In this document: one piece after another, positions 53,771-64,000 of the stretch | How positions within the stretch are numbered: the first letter of the stretch is position 1 | Layout of the letters: every line of letters starts with the position of its first letter | Assembly: GCF_002775205.1 (NCBI RefSeq) | Contig: NC_036450.1 | Span: 23,710,288-23,774,287 of the forward strand | Direction of reading: 5' to 3' | DNA from: Xiphophorus maculatus | Lineage: Eukaryota; Chordata; Actinopteri; Cyprinodontiformes; Poeciliidae | Length of the DNA stretch: 64,000 nucleotides | Position numbers and translations under genes: made by a program | Notes under the pieces: generated by a model | The model's database searches: none | What the model saw: only the letters and a program-made list of their open reading frames with translations | Told to the model about the DNA's origin: nothing

Positions 53771-56700
53771 ATGAGCAACATTTACATCCAGGAGCCTCCC
53801 ACGAGTGGAAAGGTGGGCGCTTTTCTTGTTAAACCTGCAAAGTTTATACATTTGCGGGGTTTTGACAAATAGCCGTGGCCTTGTCAACGGAATATAATGT
53901 GGGGGAAATGCGGAGTGCAGAGTTTCAGGTTAATATGTCTGTCCCCGTGTTGCGTTTTAGGTCCTGTTGAAGACCACAGCAGGGGAGATTGATATCGAGC
54001 TGTGGTCCAAAGAGGCTCCTAAAGCATGCAGGAACTTTGTGCAGCTGTGCATGGAAGGTAAGAAGTTACCTGCAGTCATTGCAGAAAAATCACAACTTTA
54101 CAGCTAAATGATACGGTATCTAGAATACATGACAGAAAATTGTTGTGTTTATGCTCAGAAATAACGCGCTAAAGTCTATCTAAATAGACTTTAGTGCTAT
54201 TATTAGACTTTAGTGCTATTTAGATAGCACTAAACTATTTTATTCCTTTAAATAGCTGCCATTTAAATGAATAACTACGGTACATCACCTTGCCGTCCTC
54301 ACCAATGTGCTCTAATGTTATTATTTTTTTATATTTATGAGTAGGGAGCAAAATAATATCAGGTTTTATGAAGGGAGTAGCATTTGTTCTTTATTTAGAA
54401 ATAACTATGTCTGTCTTTGCACACACTTTTACTAGATTTTTTTCAAGGTAAGGTTTCCTTAAATTGAGCAGACCTCCACATTTATTTTCAGAAGTCTGAA
54501 CAACCATTAAAACAATAGAAAAATCCAGCTTTTAATTTTATACATTTAATTTAGTGGCAGTCAAATTCTACATAGAAAAAAAAAGATTTACATGAAGACA
54601 TACCCACTCATTATTTACCTTTGCTGCTCCTCTGTAAACCTCTGGAGGAATATTAATAATAATAATAACAATTGGACATTTTATTTAAATAAGTATCTCA
54701 AATGGAACAGCACAATAAAATAAGATAATCATTTATTATTAGTCCCAAAATTGTGAGCAAAATGTAATTTCTTGATAATCAGAGCACACAGAAAAAATAC
54801 TGAAAAACTATAAGTGTGACTATAAATGTATTTACACATATACAAGTGTTACTGGTGCATCTAAAACAAAAAAAGTAATAAAATTAAAATCAAAAATCTA
54901 TAATAAATATCCAAAACTATAATGCTTTTTTTATACAGCGTAGCATTTTTCAGATCTCAGTACATACATTTCAATCTGGAGAGACTCAGATGGAGATAAG
55001 AAGACAATTAGAAGAGTTTATTGACAAACAGAATTTAAAGTCTTTGGCGCTCGGGCCCCGGCTGGGGATAACGGTTATCGCCACGTTAGCGATAGGCTTC
55101 AGATGAGCATCCCGATGCTGTTAGGAACCTCATCCCCCAGGGCCCGGCACTGGTGGTGGAGGTTGAAGAAGGGTGCGGGCCTCAGGACCGGGCAAATGGA
55201 GGAGAAGGGGTGGTGGTGGGTTGAGCTCGGCTGGAGAGCGAAGGACACCATGAATGAAGGTCCTTATCAGCTGGGACTTGGTCAATGATTGGACGTGACG
55301 TGGCTTGGTCCAGCGTTGATAGGTCGACGATTGTGGGCTGGTTGCTTCAATTAACGGGTCCCGGTGGGGATAAAAGAGTCTTCCAGTTTGAATTTGCGCC
55401 TAGGCTTCATTATATATAAATTTACAAACAGAGACATACATCCAGTAGTAAAGTAAATAGTAAGTTAAAGCTCTAACCAGCTGTACCTATGTCAAAACTC
55501 AAAGTGCTGCTGCGTTGTTTTGTAATGCGGTTCTGTCTTATCTAGGGTACTATGATGGGACCATTTTCCACCGAGTGGTTCCGGATTTCATCATTCAGGG
55601 TGGGGATCCTACCGGCACTGGAACAGGTGGAGAGTCCATCTACGGCCGCCCATTCAAGGTCGCGATGCTTTTTAAAAAAAAAATTCCTTCACTTTTTATA
55701 GACATCTACAAATCAAAGACTGTAAAGAAAATAAACTTCATCCCAAACTTAACTGGCGTCAAAATACTTCTTTCCTCCTGAAACTGTTTAGGATGAGTTC
55801 CACTCCCGGCTGCGCTTCATTCGGCGGGGGTTGGTCGCCATGGCGAACGCTGGGCAGCACGACAACGGCAGTCAGTTTTTCTTCACGCTGGCGCGCGCGG
55901 ACGAGCTCAACAACAAGCACACAATATTTGGCAAGGTGACGTTCGAAGCCTTGCATTTCCCCCGTGTTGGACTCCAGATGGAGGTAACGGCGTGGCCCCT
56001 GTTTCCCATCCGTCTGCAGGTCACTGGAGACACGATCTACAACCTGCTCCGGTTGGCGGAAGTCGAATGCGATGCAAACGAGCGGCCGCTGAAGCCGCAC
56101 AAGATAAGAACAGCCGAGGTATTTCACCGAAACAAATGTGTCTAGTTTTCTTTCGTTTTTTGGGTTTTTTTTCCCCGTAAGTTTTGAAGGGTTTGTTCCT
56201 AATACCTCCCAGGTGTTACACTCTCCTTTTGATGACATCACACCTCGGGAAACCAAAAAATCAAGAAAGGAAAAGGAAAAGGAGGAAGTGAAAAAATCCC
56301 AGTCCAAAGCCACAAAGTGAGTGTTGAGATTTTCTCTTTTTGCTGCCGATGAAGGCCCACATAGCACTGGAAGCTTTAATGAAACAGACATTTTTTTAAA
56401 TGAATAATAATCATAGAGATATTAATTTTAAAATAAATACCAAACATTGCCTAAACATGGCGTAATATTCTGTATTGTACAAAAACCGATCTGAAAAATC
56501 AATCATTTTGGACGTTATTTTGATCCATGTGAAATGAGGCTTTAATAAACTATTTGATCCTGATGGGAATACTTGAGTTATAGCTTTTTGATCATATTAA
56601 TTTGATCATTGTGTCTTATTTGTCTTTCTTTACACATATTGCCATTGTTCTATAGTGTTATTCGGATAATCAGACAGGGATGCGCCGATTCACTTTTTTC

Positions 56701-58692
56701 ACTTCCGATTTCGATATCTGCAGCCATTACCGATCCGATACAGAAAAATCGGGCTGATTTGATTTAAATAGCTTTTTTTCCTTTTTAAACACAGACATAA
56801 ATGTACTGAATTACAAATTTATTTAATAATTTTGCTCCAGTACAGAACACTTAAATACACCCAATAGCTTCACAATATTGGTCAAACATGTAAAAACAAA
56901 TTGAATTTGTTCAGTCAGTACAGTTCGGAGTATGACAGCCAGCGAAAAATAAATAATAGAGACTGAAGCTTACAAAAGCAACAGGTTCGGGGTGCTGTGG
57001 TGGCGCAGGGGTTAAGCATAACCCACATACGTAATGAGGCCTTGGTCCTCGACGCGGCCGTCACAGATTCGTATCCCGGCCTGGTGACCTTTGCCACATG
57101 TCTTCCCTTTCTCTCTCTTTACCCTCTTACCTGTCTTAGCACCTTCAAATAAAAGCCACCGGAGCCAAAATGACCTAAAAAAAAAAAGAAAGAAAGATAA
57201 ACAGGTTCACTATCTCGGTCAAGCATGTAAAAAATTAACTGCAACAGACATTCTTTCAAATGGTTCGGAAAGCTCAGTTAGGCACTCTGAATAATAACAA
57301 AGCATAACGTTGCTCAGAGCACAAAGCATAGAAGTAGACTGAATAGATCCTCCCTCTATAGGTCAAACACATTCTGACTGGCACTCAATCTAGATTTTTT
57401 TTTTTTCCAATATCATGACCGGTACAGATGTCAATATCGGATCGGTGCATCTCTGCAATCGGATACCTTAAGTAATATTTATCTCCGTCATGTTATGTTT
57501 GTTGTCGACGATTCGGTGAAAACCTTTTTTTTTTTTTTTAAACTGTTGTTTTTTTTTTGTTTGTTTGTTTTTTTTTTGTAGGAATTTCAACCTTTTATCA
57601 TTTGGAGAAGAAGCTGAGGAGGATGAGGAGATGGTGACTCAAGTCAGCCAGGTACAGATTTATTCCTACCCTCATTTCAGCTCCATCTTCAGCTACAGAT
57701 TTTTATCTGTTAAAGGAGCAGTTTTATGCACAATTTACTTTTTTGAGCTTTATGTCATGTTATAATGTTATTTCCTCATCAAAAATATACCTGGAGTTTT
57801 GCCTTGACTATTTCATGCATGTTTGAGAAATCCTTTAATCTCCCGTGGCAACCATTCAGCTGTTTTTTTTTTTTAAAGAGACAGAGACCCAATTGTAAGA
57901 AGTTAAATTATGAAGTCAAATTATTCTTAAGTCATATTTGATATATATTCAGCTATTTTATAACAACTGAAGTTAACATAGTTACTTAATTGTGCTATAA
58001 AATGACACTTTGTGTCTGGAAAAGACATCATACTGCCCCTTTAATGGGTGGGAATACTTTCAGAAGACATGTAATTGGGACAATTGATGGATAAACTGCT
58101 GCTTGGTATTTAAATCACTTAATAGGTGATGTTTTTGTAGCTCAAGAGAATTTTGTGAAGACCAAATGAGTGTTTCCACTTTTCTCAAACGTCGTTTAAT
58201 CGCTAACCTTTATCTTCATCTTTATTATTTTTCCATCAGACGTTGAAGGGAAAAAGCAAAAGCAGCCACGACCTTCTGAAAGACGATCCCAGACTCAGCT
58301 CTGTTCCAGCTGTTAAGTACGTCCATGAAACAATCATTACTGAACCTGTTATTTCTTATTTTAAAAATATGCCTGTGCTTATCCTACTTTTAAAAGAGGA
58401 AAGAAGAAAGCCAGACCCGGGAATGCGGCTAATGTAAGTCGGACGGAACTCTAAACGGATAAAGAAAGACGAGTCGTGTATCTCTGATTGTGTTCACTTA
58501 TGTTAAAAAAAAATAAAAAATTATTATTATTTTTCAGTCAGGCAGCGAGGCAGATGACGGCGATGAGGAATCCGACTCTGAAGAGAAGGAGAGGATGAGA
58601 GAGCTCATCAGTAAGAAACTTAAGAAAGAGAAAGATGCCGAGAAAGCGGCTGAACCCGGCGAGGCGGAGACAGAGAAGAAGACCAGCCGCAG
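53771..58692 (+). CDS. cwc27: CWC27 (SDCCAG10), spliceosomal cyclophilin, exons 1-10; 3' part outside the window
   Basis: Spliceosome-associated cyclophilin-like protein, a partner of CWC22 in activated spliceosomes (family knowledge). Exons: 53771-53812, 53961-54057, 55546-55658, 55792-55935, 56020-56118, 56213-56316, 57582-57651, 58240-58316, 58397-58433, 58538-58692. Frame holds throughout: 312 complete codons plus 2 bases, so about 160 C-terminal residues of the usual ~470 are missing. It starts [14 protein letters not shown]. The cyclophilin domain covers about 1-170, with [14 protein letters not shown] at 54-67 and [16 protein letters not shown] at 101-116. Position 122 is Glu where active cyclophilins have Trp, as in human CWC27, so catalysis is probably weak or absent. 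A Lys/Glu-rich tail with [13 protein letters not shown] follows. I see no further exon to 64,000; the exon 10 donor is AG|GTCATT. Confidence 0.95.
54169..54234. repeat. Two adjacent short hairpins in CWC27 intron 2
   Basis: CTAAAGTCTA/TAGACTTTAG forms a 10-bp stem at 54169-54194. TTTAGTGCTAT/ATAGCACTAAA forms a perfect 11-bp stem with a 4-base loop at 54209-54234. The shared words GACTTTAGTGCTAT suggest local duplication and inversion. Confidence 0.75.
54960..55430 (-). mobile_element. Probable solo LTR, minus orientation, in CWC27 intron 2
   Basis: A GC-richer block inside an AT-rich intron. Read on the minus strand it is C-rich with no ORF, and near its end has TTTGTCAATAAACTCTTCTA, an AATAAA poly(A) signal placed as in the R/U5 part of an LTR. 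Borders and a target duplication were not resolved. An unrelated unknown repeat is the alternative. Confidence 0.4.
56675..57455. mobile_element. hAT-like element with a nested SINE, CWC27 intron 6
   Basis: The left end reads CAGGGATGCGCCGATTC at 56675. The right end, inverted, reads CAGAGATGCACCGATCC and ends at 57455. Flanking 8-mers TAATCAGA and CAATCGGA match at six of eight positions, as expected for an old 8-bp hAT duplication. A tRNA-derived SINE lies inside. A related fragment (CACTGATCCGATGTTAATATC) lies at 37740-37800. No transposase remains. Confidence 0.65.
56987..57190 (+). mobile_element. tRNA-derived SINE, copy nested in the hAT element
   Basis: Starts GGGGTGCTGTGGTGGCGCAG with an A-box-like GGCGCAGGGGTTAAGC and a B-box-like AGATTCGTATCC, then CCGGCCTGGTGACC, a pyrimidine-rich body and an A-rich tail near 57175-57190. 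Same family as copies at 34575 and 59835. It is not a functional tRNA gene. Confidence 0.75.
57710..58044 (+). mobile_element. TTAA-flanked MITE family A, internally deleted copy
   Basis: Starts TTAAAGGAGCAGTTTTATG and ends ATACTGCCCCTTTAA. It keeps the family words CCTTTAATCTCCCGTGGCAA and AAAGAGACAGAGACCCAATT, but the middle is replaced by a T run near 57866. It lies in CWC27 intron 7. Confidence 0.8.
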
Positions 58693-59834
58693 GTCATTTT
58701 TATTTTCACAATTTTAAACGCAGCTTTTCCTAATTTACAATCCCGTCTGCTCTTGGATTTGGTTCCGAAACATTAAAACGGTTAATTCACTTGTAATGTA
58801 AGGCGATGACCTGCAGGCGGTGCTGTTGGAGTGCTTCTGGCTCGAGCTAAATCGTTGCCACTAAAACCTGTTTTATTAGAAAGGAACGTAGATGGTCAGT
58901 CCAGGTGAGACCACCAGAAGCTTGAGTTATTTTATTCAGATCAGACTGCTCTCATAATTGTCATCTCAGTTTTCAAACACATTGCTTATCTATATTAAAA
59001 TAGGAAAAAAAGGATTAAAAAAAAAGAGTTATATTACAATAAGACATCTAAAAATGTCTCATCTTGAGACGATCATAAACTCAACCCCGGGATTGTTTGA
59101 CAAATTTGATGTAAAAAGGTCTGTAAACTCCCTCAGCGCTACCTTGAAATTTCACAACCACATGAAGGATTTTATGGAGGACTTTGGCAGCTTCTGGGCG
59201 AGGCCCTCCTAAAACAATCCTGGAGTCGTATTAAATGTGTCTCATTGTGGCAGGAAATCACTGCAGAACAGCAGTTTTGTTGCGTGTGTCGGTTTCTCCA
59301 ATGGGTTTGTGGTGGATTTTGTTAAAGCTTTCTTTATTCGTTCTTTTTTTTTGTGTTTTTTGACGTGCAAACAATGAACAAAGGGATGCGCCTTTTATAG
59401 TTTAAAAATAGCTTGAAAGAAAATATCTCTGTCATTTAATGTGACGTGGTTGGTTTGTAGTAGAAGTAGAAGATGAAAGCAAGTTCTCCTTCACAGGTTT
59501 TCTTACCTGTCAGTTTTGGCTCAGAGAAATGTTAGCCGACATCTTTTTAACTTCTTAAGAGAGCCACGTGTTAGAGACGTTTGATAGCTGGTGGTAAATT
59601 TGTCAACCTAGGATAAATGTCTTAGTTAAGCTTAATAGAAGGCAAAGAAATTCTGTAAAGTCAGCTGTCACAGAGAGTGACGTGTCGGCTTTGTATGTTA
59701 GAAGTGATGTAAATTAGACATCAATTAAAAAAAAAATATCATGTCAGACCTGGTTTTGTACAGTTGAGGCTCACTTACTCTAATAACTTCCAGACAATTA
59801 CTATGACGTGTGATATCAGAAATAACTTACATGG

Positions 59835-60040
59835 GGCGTGCCGTGGTGGCGTAGGGCGTAGCGCGACCCATATTTGGAGGCCTTGAGTCCTCAACACGGC
59901 CGTCGCGGGTTCGACTCCTGGACCCGACGACATTTGCCGCATGTCTTCCCCCCTCTCCTTCCCTGTTTCCTGTCAGCCCACTGTCATATAAGGGACACTA
60001 GAGCCCACAAAAGACCCCTGGAGGGGTAAAAAAAAAGAAA
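59835..60040 (+). mobile_element. tRNA-derived SINE
   Basis: GTGCCGTGGTGGCGTAGGGC opens the element. A B-box-like GGGTTCGACTCC, then GACGACATTTGCCGCATGTC, a C/T-rich body, and GGAGGGGTAAAAAAAAAGAA close it. Best preserved head of the family in this window. Confidence 0.75.
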
Positions 60041-61620
60041 TAATTTACAGGAATTTTATTCATTTCAAAAGAAAAAGCCTCAAATATCCAACCGGAATTA
60101 TGCCGGTGGCTTGTTGACGGCGACAAAAATGTCATGGTATTTTCTCAAAGTTCCAATTACAAAAAGGCATTTATCCAAATATTAATGGGTGTGCGTTTGT
60201 GCATTTGAGCGTGTTCGCTAGCATTAAGGGCAACATTAGGGTTTCCCACCGTGTATTATAAGCCTGGTGGGCCACCAGGCTTTACTTGTGCTCCCACCAG
60301 GCGTAGCAGTGCTTATTTTTTTAGTTTTTTTTTTTATCATTGGCTTCTTTTTAAAGACCTTATAGTGGGTGTTTAGGTATTAATCTTTCAGTCTTCCAGT
60401 AACACATAACTATCAAATGATATTTTCAAATTTCCTGTCAACTTTATACACGGCGGCCGGGTGGATGACTGCCCTGGCGCCCCAAGCACTGGGTTTAGCA
60501 AGTTTTCTGGTGGGGGAAACCTTGTATGCTGAATTATATTATGTATGAATTCTAAAATAATTAGCTTTTAACATTATTTTGGGTGAGCTCCTTATTAAAT
60601 ACTAACCGAATAAACAGAATATTGTGGTTTTCTTGCGTTATTAAACTTAGACATGTTTGCAAAATATAACAAAACAGCAACCTCTTATGTTGCTGAATAA
60701 AAAAATAAAAGACGGAAAGAATAAAGTATGTGAAACACAGAGTGTGTGGCTGTTCTTGGAGCAAAGACTCCATGAAGTGCAGTATTTAACATCAGCCCTC
60801 AAACTCAACCGTGCTTATCCCATCATGCTTTTTTTTCCATCATGGAACTATTTTTGTCTTAATTATCCCCTCCATTTTTGTAGCACACGAATACATTTTT
60901 GTTAAGTTGACGCCGCTCCATCATGAATGAGCGCCATTAAAGGTGAAAACTTAAGGAGCTTGTCGAGTGTTTAGATTTCAAAACAAGAAGTGCATTTTGC
61001 ATCCCACACCGGACTCTGTTTGGATCGTTTTTCGTTCCCGTTACGATATGGGCTCTGCCGTCTTTAACTCTGTATCAGTATTAGGATGATCAGCGGCGCC
61101 AACTGCTGGATGGAGGCCAAACTTCAATAAAAGAAAGTCTAAAACTCTGAAATACTCCAAGATGTCTCAACAGATCTTCCTGACTCTTGCTGTCAACGTC
61201 CACTTTCCTGAGCTCCATTTCCATACACATAAAAAAAAAAACCAAAAAAACGCACGCCTCAGTTGTAGCTCACTGGACCAACATCAGTCGGCCTGCTTTT
61301 GGAAAATAGGAATGTTGGCACGCAATGCAAATTACTTACTCTGTTGAAGCAAACAGCGAATGTGTCTGAGCCAGCAGTGTGTGTGTTGGGGTGTGCGCAC
61401 GCGAGTGTGAGAAGAAGGTGATGGTCTGTGGGTCAACGTTAGTCCGAAAATGACCCGAGAAGAACGGATGGCGATTTGTCTTTCATCTCTCTTTGATGAT
61501 GAGGATCACTCTAGTTATTCCTCCTCCGTATCCTCTGAGCAGGTAGCCCTCAACACGCGTAATGAACATAGCCTTCTCTCATTAGCGCTAAGGGGATAAG
61601 GAGCCAGTCCTCACTCGGTG

Positions 61621-61621
<1 letters not shown>

Positions 61622-61658
<37 letters not shown>
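61622..61658. repeat. (GT)n microsatellite
   Basis: About eighteen perfect GT units in CWC27 intron 10. Confidence 0.95.
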
Positions 61659-61660
<2 letters not shown>

Positions 61661-61944
61661 TGACTGACAGCCAGCCCGATGCAGGCAGACTGTAGTATAT
61701 TAAACACAAGTGCAGATTGTTTTGCCACAAGAACTGCAACCCAACACAGTGGTTTGTCTTGGCAGGAAATCAAAAAGCAGGCTGGTAGGTACGGTGTTAG
61801 TCCAGGACAAAGGGGGCATTGTTGCAGGGTGAGCTCCGCTCTCCCACCGCCCTGAGCGCTCAGCTACTCTCCGTGCGAGGACGAACAACGACCGCCGTCT
61901 GGTCGTCAAGGTAGAAGGGAAAACAAGATGTCATTGAGTCGTAC

Positions 61945-62700
61945 AGAACTATTCCCCTTTAAACTTTGTACATTTTGTCAAGTTGCAACTGAAAACCCAA
62001 ATGTGTTCTACTTTGTTTGGAGGTGACAGACGTGGACCGACACAAAGCTTTCCAGAACTGTAAATAGAGTTGAAAAATATCCATGGTTTAAAGGGGCAGT
62101 ATTATGTAAAAACCAACTTTTTTGAGCTTTATATCATTTTATAAAAACATACCTGGAGTGTTGCATGTTTGAGACATCCTTTAATCTCCCATGGCAACCA
62201 TTCAGCTGTGTAAAGCACCCTGCTCAGAGCTGCAGTTTACAAGCTTCCGCCTCATAGCGCACTCTTCCCCTGTGACTCCCCAACTCAGCTCCTTCAGACT
62301 AGCCTGCAGCAATTAGCAAACAACTGGTGGAATAGCACATCTACTGAGCTCATTGTATGAGCTACTTTAACGATGCTAGTGAAAACATCGTTAAAGTGTT
62401 AATAGAGGAGACGTGTTGTGACTTCCTGAAGGCGGAGTTTCAGAAAGACCGGGAGGTTTTAAAGAGACAGAGACCTAATTTCAAAGTGTCAAATTATGAG
62501 GTCAAATTTCTTATAAGTGACATTTAATATATACAGAATTTTTATAACAACTGAATGTACCACAGTTACTTTATTGTGCTATAAAATTATAGAAAATACA
62601 TAATACTGCCCCTTTAAAAAAAATATGACTGGATACAATTATGTGTCACATTTTTTCAGATAGATTTTTTTTTCTAAAAATATTTGAAAACCATGCATCA
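61945..62700. mobile_element. Tc1-like MITE interrupted by a TTAA MITE
   Basis: The left half (61965-62097, CATTTTGTCAAGTTGCAACT ... GACACAAAGCTTTCC) resembles the fragment at 40276. The right half (62620-62700, AAACCATGCATCATTTTC) also looks element-derived. Between them sits the complete family A copy at 62098-62617. The halves may be in opposite orientation, so the outer element could be palindromic or two separate insertions. Confidence 0.45.
62098..62617 (+). mobile_element. TTAA-flanked MITE family A, full-length copy with perfect terminal repeats
   Basis: Starts TTAAAGGGGCAGTATTATGT and ends with its exact inverse ACATAATACTGCCCCTTTAA, 520 bp. The TTAA at each end may be a target duplication, as for piggyBac-type elements. 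Internal text (CCCATGGCAACCATTCAGCT, GGCGGAGTTTCAGAAAGA, AAAGAGACAGAGACC) recurs in five other places in the window. No ORF. Confidence 0.85.
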
Positions 62701-63099
62701 TTTTCATCCTCATCCCTCATATAAATGTTTTTCAATCAGCTGTATCACTCTGATGCAATCCTCTTGCTAGTTAAATTCTCTCTACATTAGAGAGAATTGA
62801 ATAAAACACAATTCTGTCTAAGCTAGAGAAAAGCTCCAGCTTCTCTCATTTTTCTCATCAAAGTTGGGGAACACCGTGACTTTAAGAGTCCTTCTCAATA
62901 CCAAATGGTTTTCACATCAGGTCAAATCAATTTTGCTTTGCTTTCCAGCCACCAGGTGATATTCCACTGCATTATGCCATGATTGTGGAAACAAAAAAAT
63001 TTGGAGAGAATGTTGCCAAGTTATGGTTAACTTCACCTGGGCTGAAAAAAATACATGCACACAATTAAATAAGGAATGTGGTCAAATCCAGTAAGGGTC

Positions 63100-63480
63100 T
63101 TAGGTTCAGGGTTTGACACGCCTTTTGTCCCTCCACTGATCAAGTCTTTGTTTTGTGTTTGGAGACGACCGCTTTAATCGAGAGAGCGGCGCTTTATGAA
63201 AGACACCACGGAAACGGAGTCCCAAAAGCGATGTATGCGGTAGTCGGCGCTTTTGTTAAGGCCGACGGGGCATGACTGGGGGAAGCAAAACGCTTCCATA
63301 TGACTCTGGGACACAATGTGAGCTGCGCCCGGCAGGGCCCGGCTCCGTCTGCCGCTTCTGGTAATCGCTTTTCAGTTTCTGCAGCCGGAGGACGGCGATG
63401 TGGCTGCAGAGCTTGTTATTCATACTATCTAGAATAGCATTTTTAATGAAGCTAGTGGAGGATGCTGTAGCCATAAAATA
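63100..63480. other. Candidate conserved noncoding block in CWC27 intron 10
   Basis: Complex, moderately GC-rich sequence free of recognisable repeats. It has words such as GACCGCTTTAATCGAGAGAG, GTGGCTGCAGAGCTTGTTAT and AGCATTTTTAATGAAGCTAG, typical of developmental enhancers. Suggested by composition only; no alignment was possible. Confidence 0.3.
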
Positions 63481-63716
63481 CAAGGCGACATCCAGCTTTG
63501 AGCATTGTCAAAACGAAGTTCTGTTACGGCACGTTCCGAAATAAAGAAGAAGATCGGTTATGGGAGTCCTTCCTCCTTGGGTGAGAATCGGCTTTTGTCT
63601 CATTGAGGCAAAGCATTTTCTTTAAGGTCCAGGTTTGGGGACATGCTTAAAGAGTGAATTCTGGCAAGTTAGAAGACATATTAGGAATGAAAAAACACCA
63701 ATGAAGATGTCTTCCA

Positions 63717-63762
63717 GGTAGGGATGAAAATTTGGGCCAATATTGATAATTACTGCGGATAC
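63717..63762 (+). repeat. Decayed transposon end
   Basis: TAGGGATGAAAATTTGGGCC followed by AATATTGATAATTACTG is the inverse of the text at 52157-52193, so both are ends of one family, probably hAT-like. Confidence 0.45.
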
Positions 63763-64000
63763 CAGCTAACACCTCAGCGTCTCTATGGCTTGCGACATTT
63801 GAGGTCTATCCCAACTTTCTGTTGTAATGATGAGCGAAGTTAACATGGCTTTGATAAAGACATGACTGCGTTCCTTCACCAACCTCGTCACCGAGAACAA
63901 CAGCTCTGATGGAACACAAGTTGCTCAACTGTCTCAATTTTTTTAACATTTGGGATCAAAAGTTAAAAAGACTTACAGACCATGCGATCAAGGGTACATT

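Larger units (their letters stand above)
58693..64000 (+). other. CWC27 intron 10 (incomplete), repeats and a candidate conserved block
   Basis: The intron opens at the exon 10 donor and runs off the window. It holds a SINE (59835), a (GT)n tract (61622), a Tc1-like element split by a TTAA MITE (61945-62700), a transposon end (63717) and a low-repeat, GC-richer block at about 63100-63480. I looked for the next conserved CWC27 segment (the Lys/Arg-rich RKEARQLKRE region) and did not find it. Confidence 0.7.

Noticed and set aside
56987..60040. A-box and B-box motifs that could mark tRNA genes
   Set aside because: The copies share a SINE body and A-rich tail and lack a full cloverleaf, so they are tRNA-derived SINEs.
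58693..64000. Search for remaining CWC27 exons or a neighbouring ADAMTS6/CENPK gene
   Set aside because: No exon with the conserved C-terminal CWC27 text and no metalloprotease or CENPK motif was found.

Overview
This window looks like nuclear DNA from a ray-finned (teleost) fish. Its genes have short coding exons with GT..AG introns and vertebrate-type proteins. The background is AT-rich and full of fish-type interspersed repeats: hAT and TTAA-flanked MITEs, tRNA-derived SINEs, Tc1-like fragments, and CA, GATA and GGAGA tracts. I see no bacterial, viral or organellar genes. I could not place the species.

Layout. Positions 1-36,250 hold no gene I can support. They are AT-rich intergenic DNA with dispersed repeats and a few GC-richer, low-repeat blocks that might be conserved enhancers. 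From 36,254 onward there are four genes in two divergent pairs. MZT2 (minus, 36,254-38,602) and TRIM23 (plus, 39,310-45,211) share a 707-bp interval that contains a ZNF143-like site. PPWD1 (minus, 46,870-53,111) and CWC27 (plus, from 53,771) share a 659-bp interval with ETS and YY1-like sites. TRIM23 and PPWD1 converge tail to tail, and their 3' UTRs probably overlap. CWC27 is cut by the window edge: ten coding exons are present (about 312 of roughly 470 residues) and the last 5.3 kb is its next intron.

How the genes relate. PPWD1 and CWC27 are both nuclear cyclophilin-domain proteins linked to the spliceosome. MZT2 is a gamma-tubulin ring complex partner. TRIM23 is a RING E3 ligase with a C-terminal ARF-type GTPase domain. 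The TRIM23-PPWD1-CWC27 neighbourhood resembles human 5q12.3, as I recall that map; MZT2 lies elsewhere in mammals. Exon boundaries were read by eye from the reading frame, GT/AG sites and agreement with the known protein families. Every exon junction used keeps the frame. Repeat superfamily names rest on terminal repeats and general familiarity, because no database search was possible.
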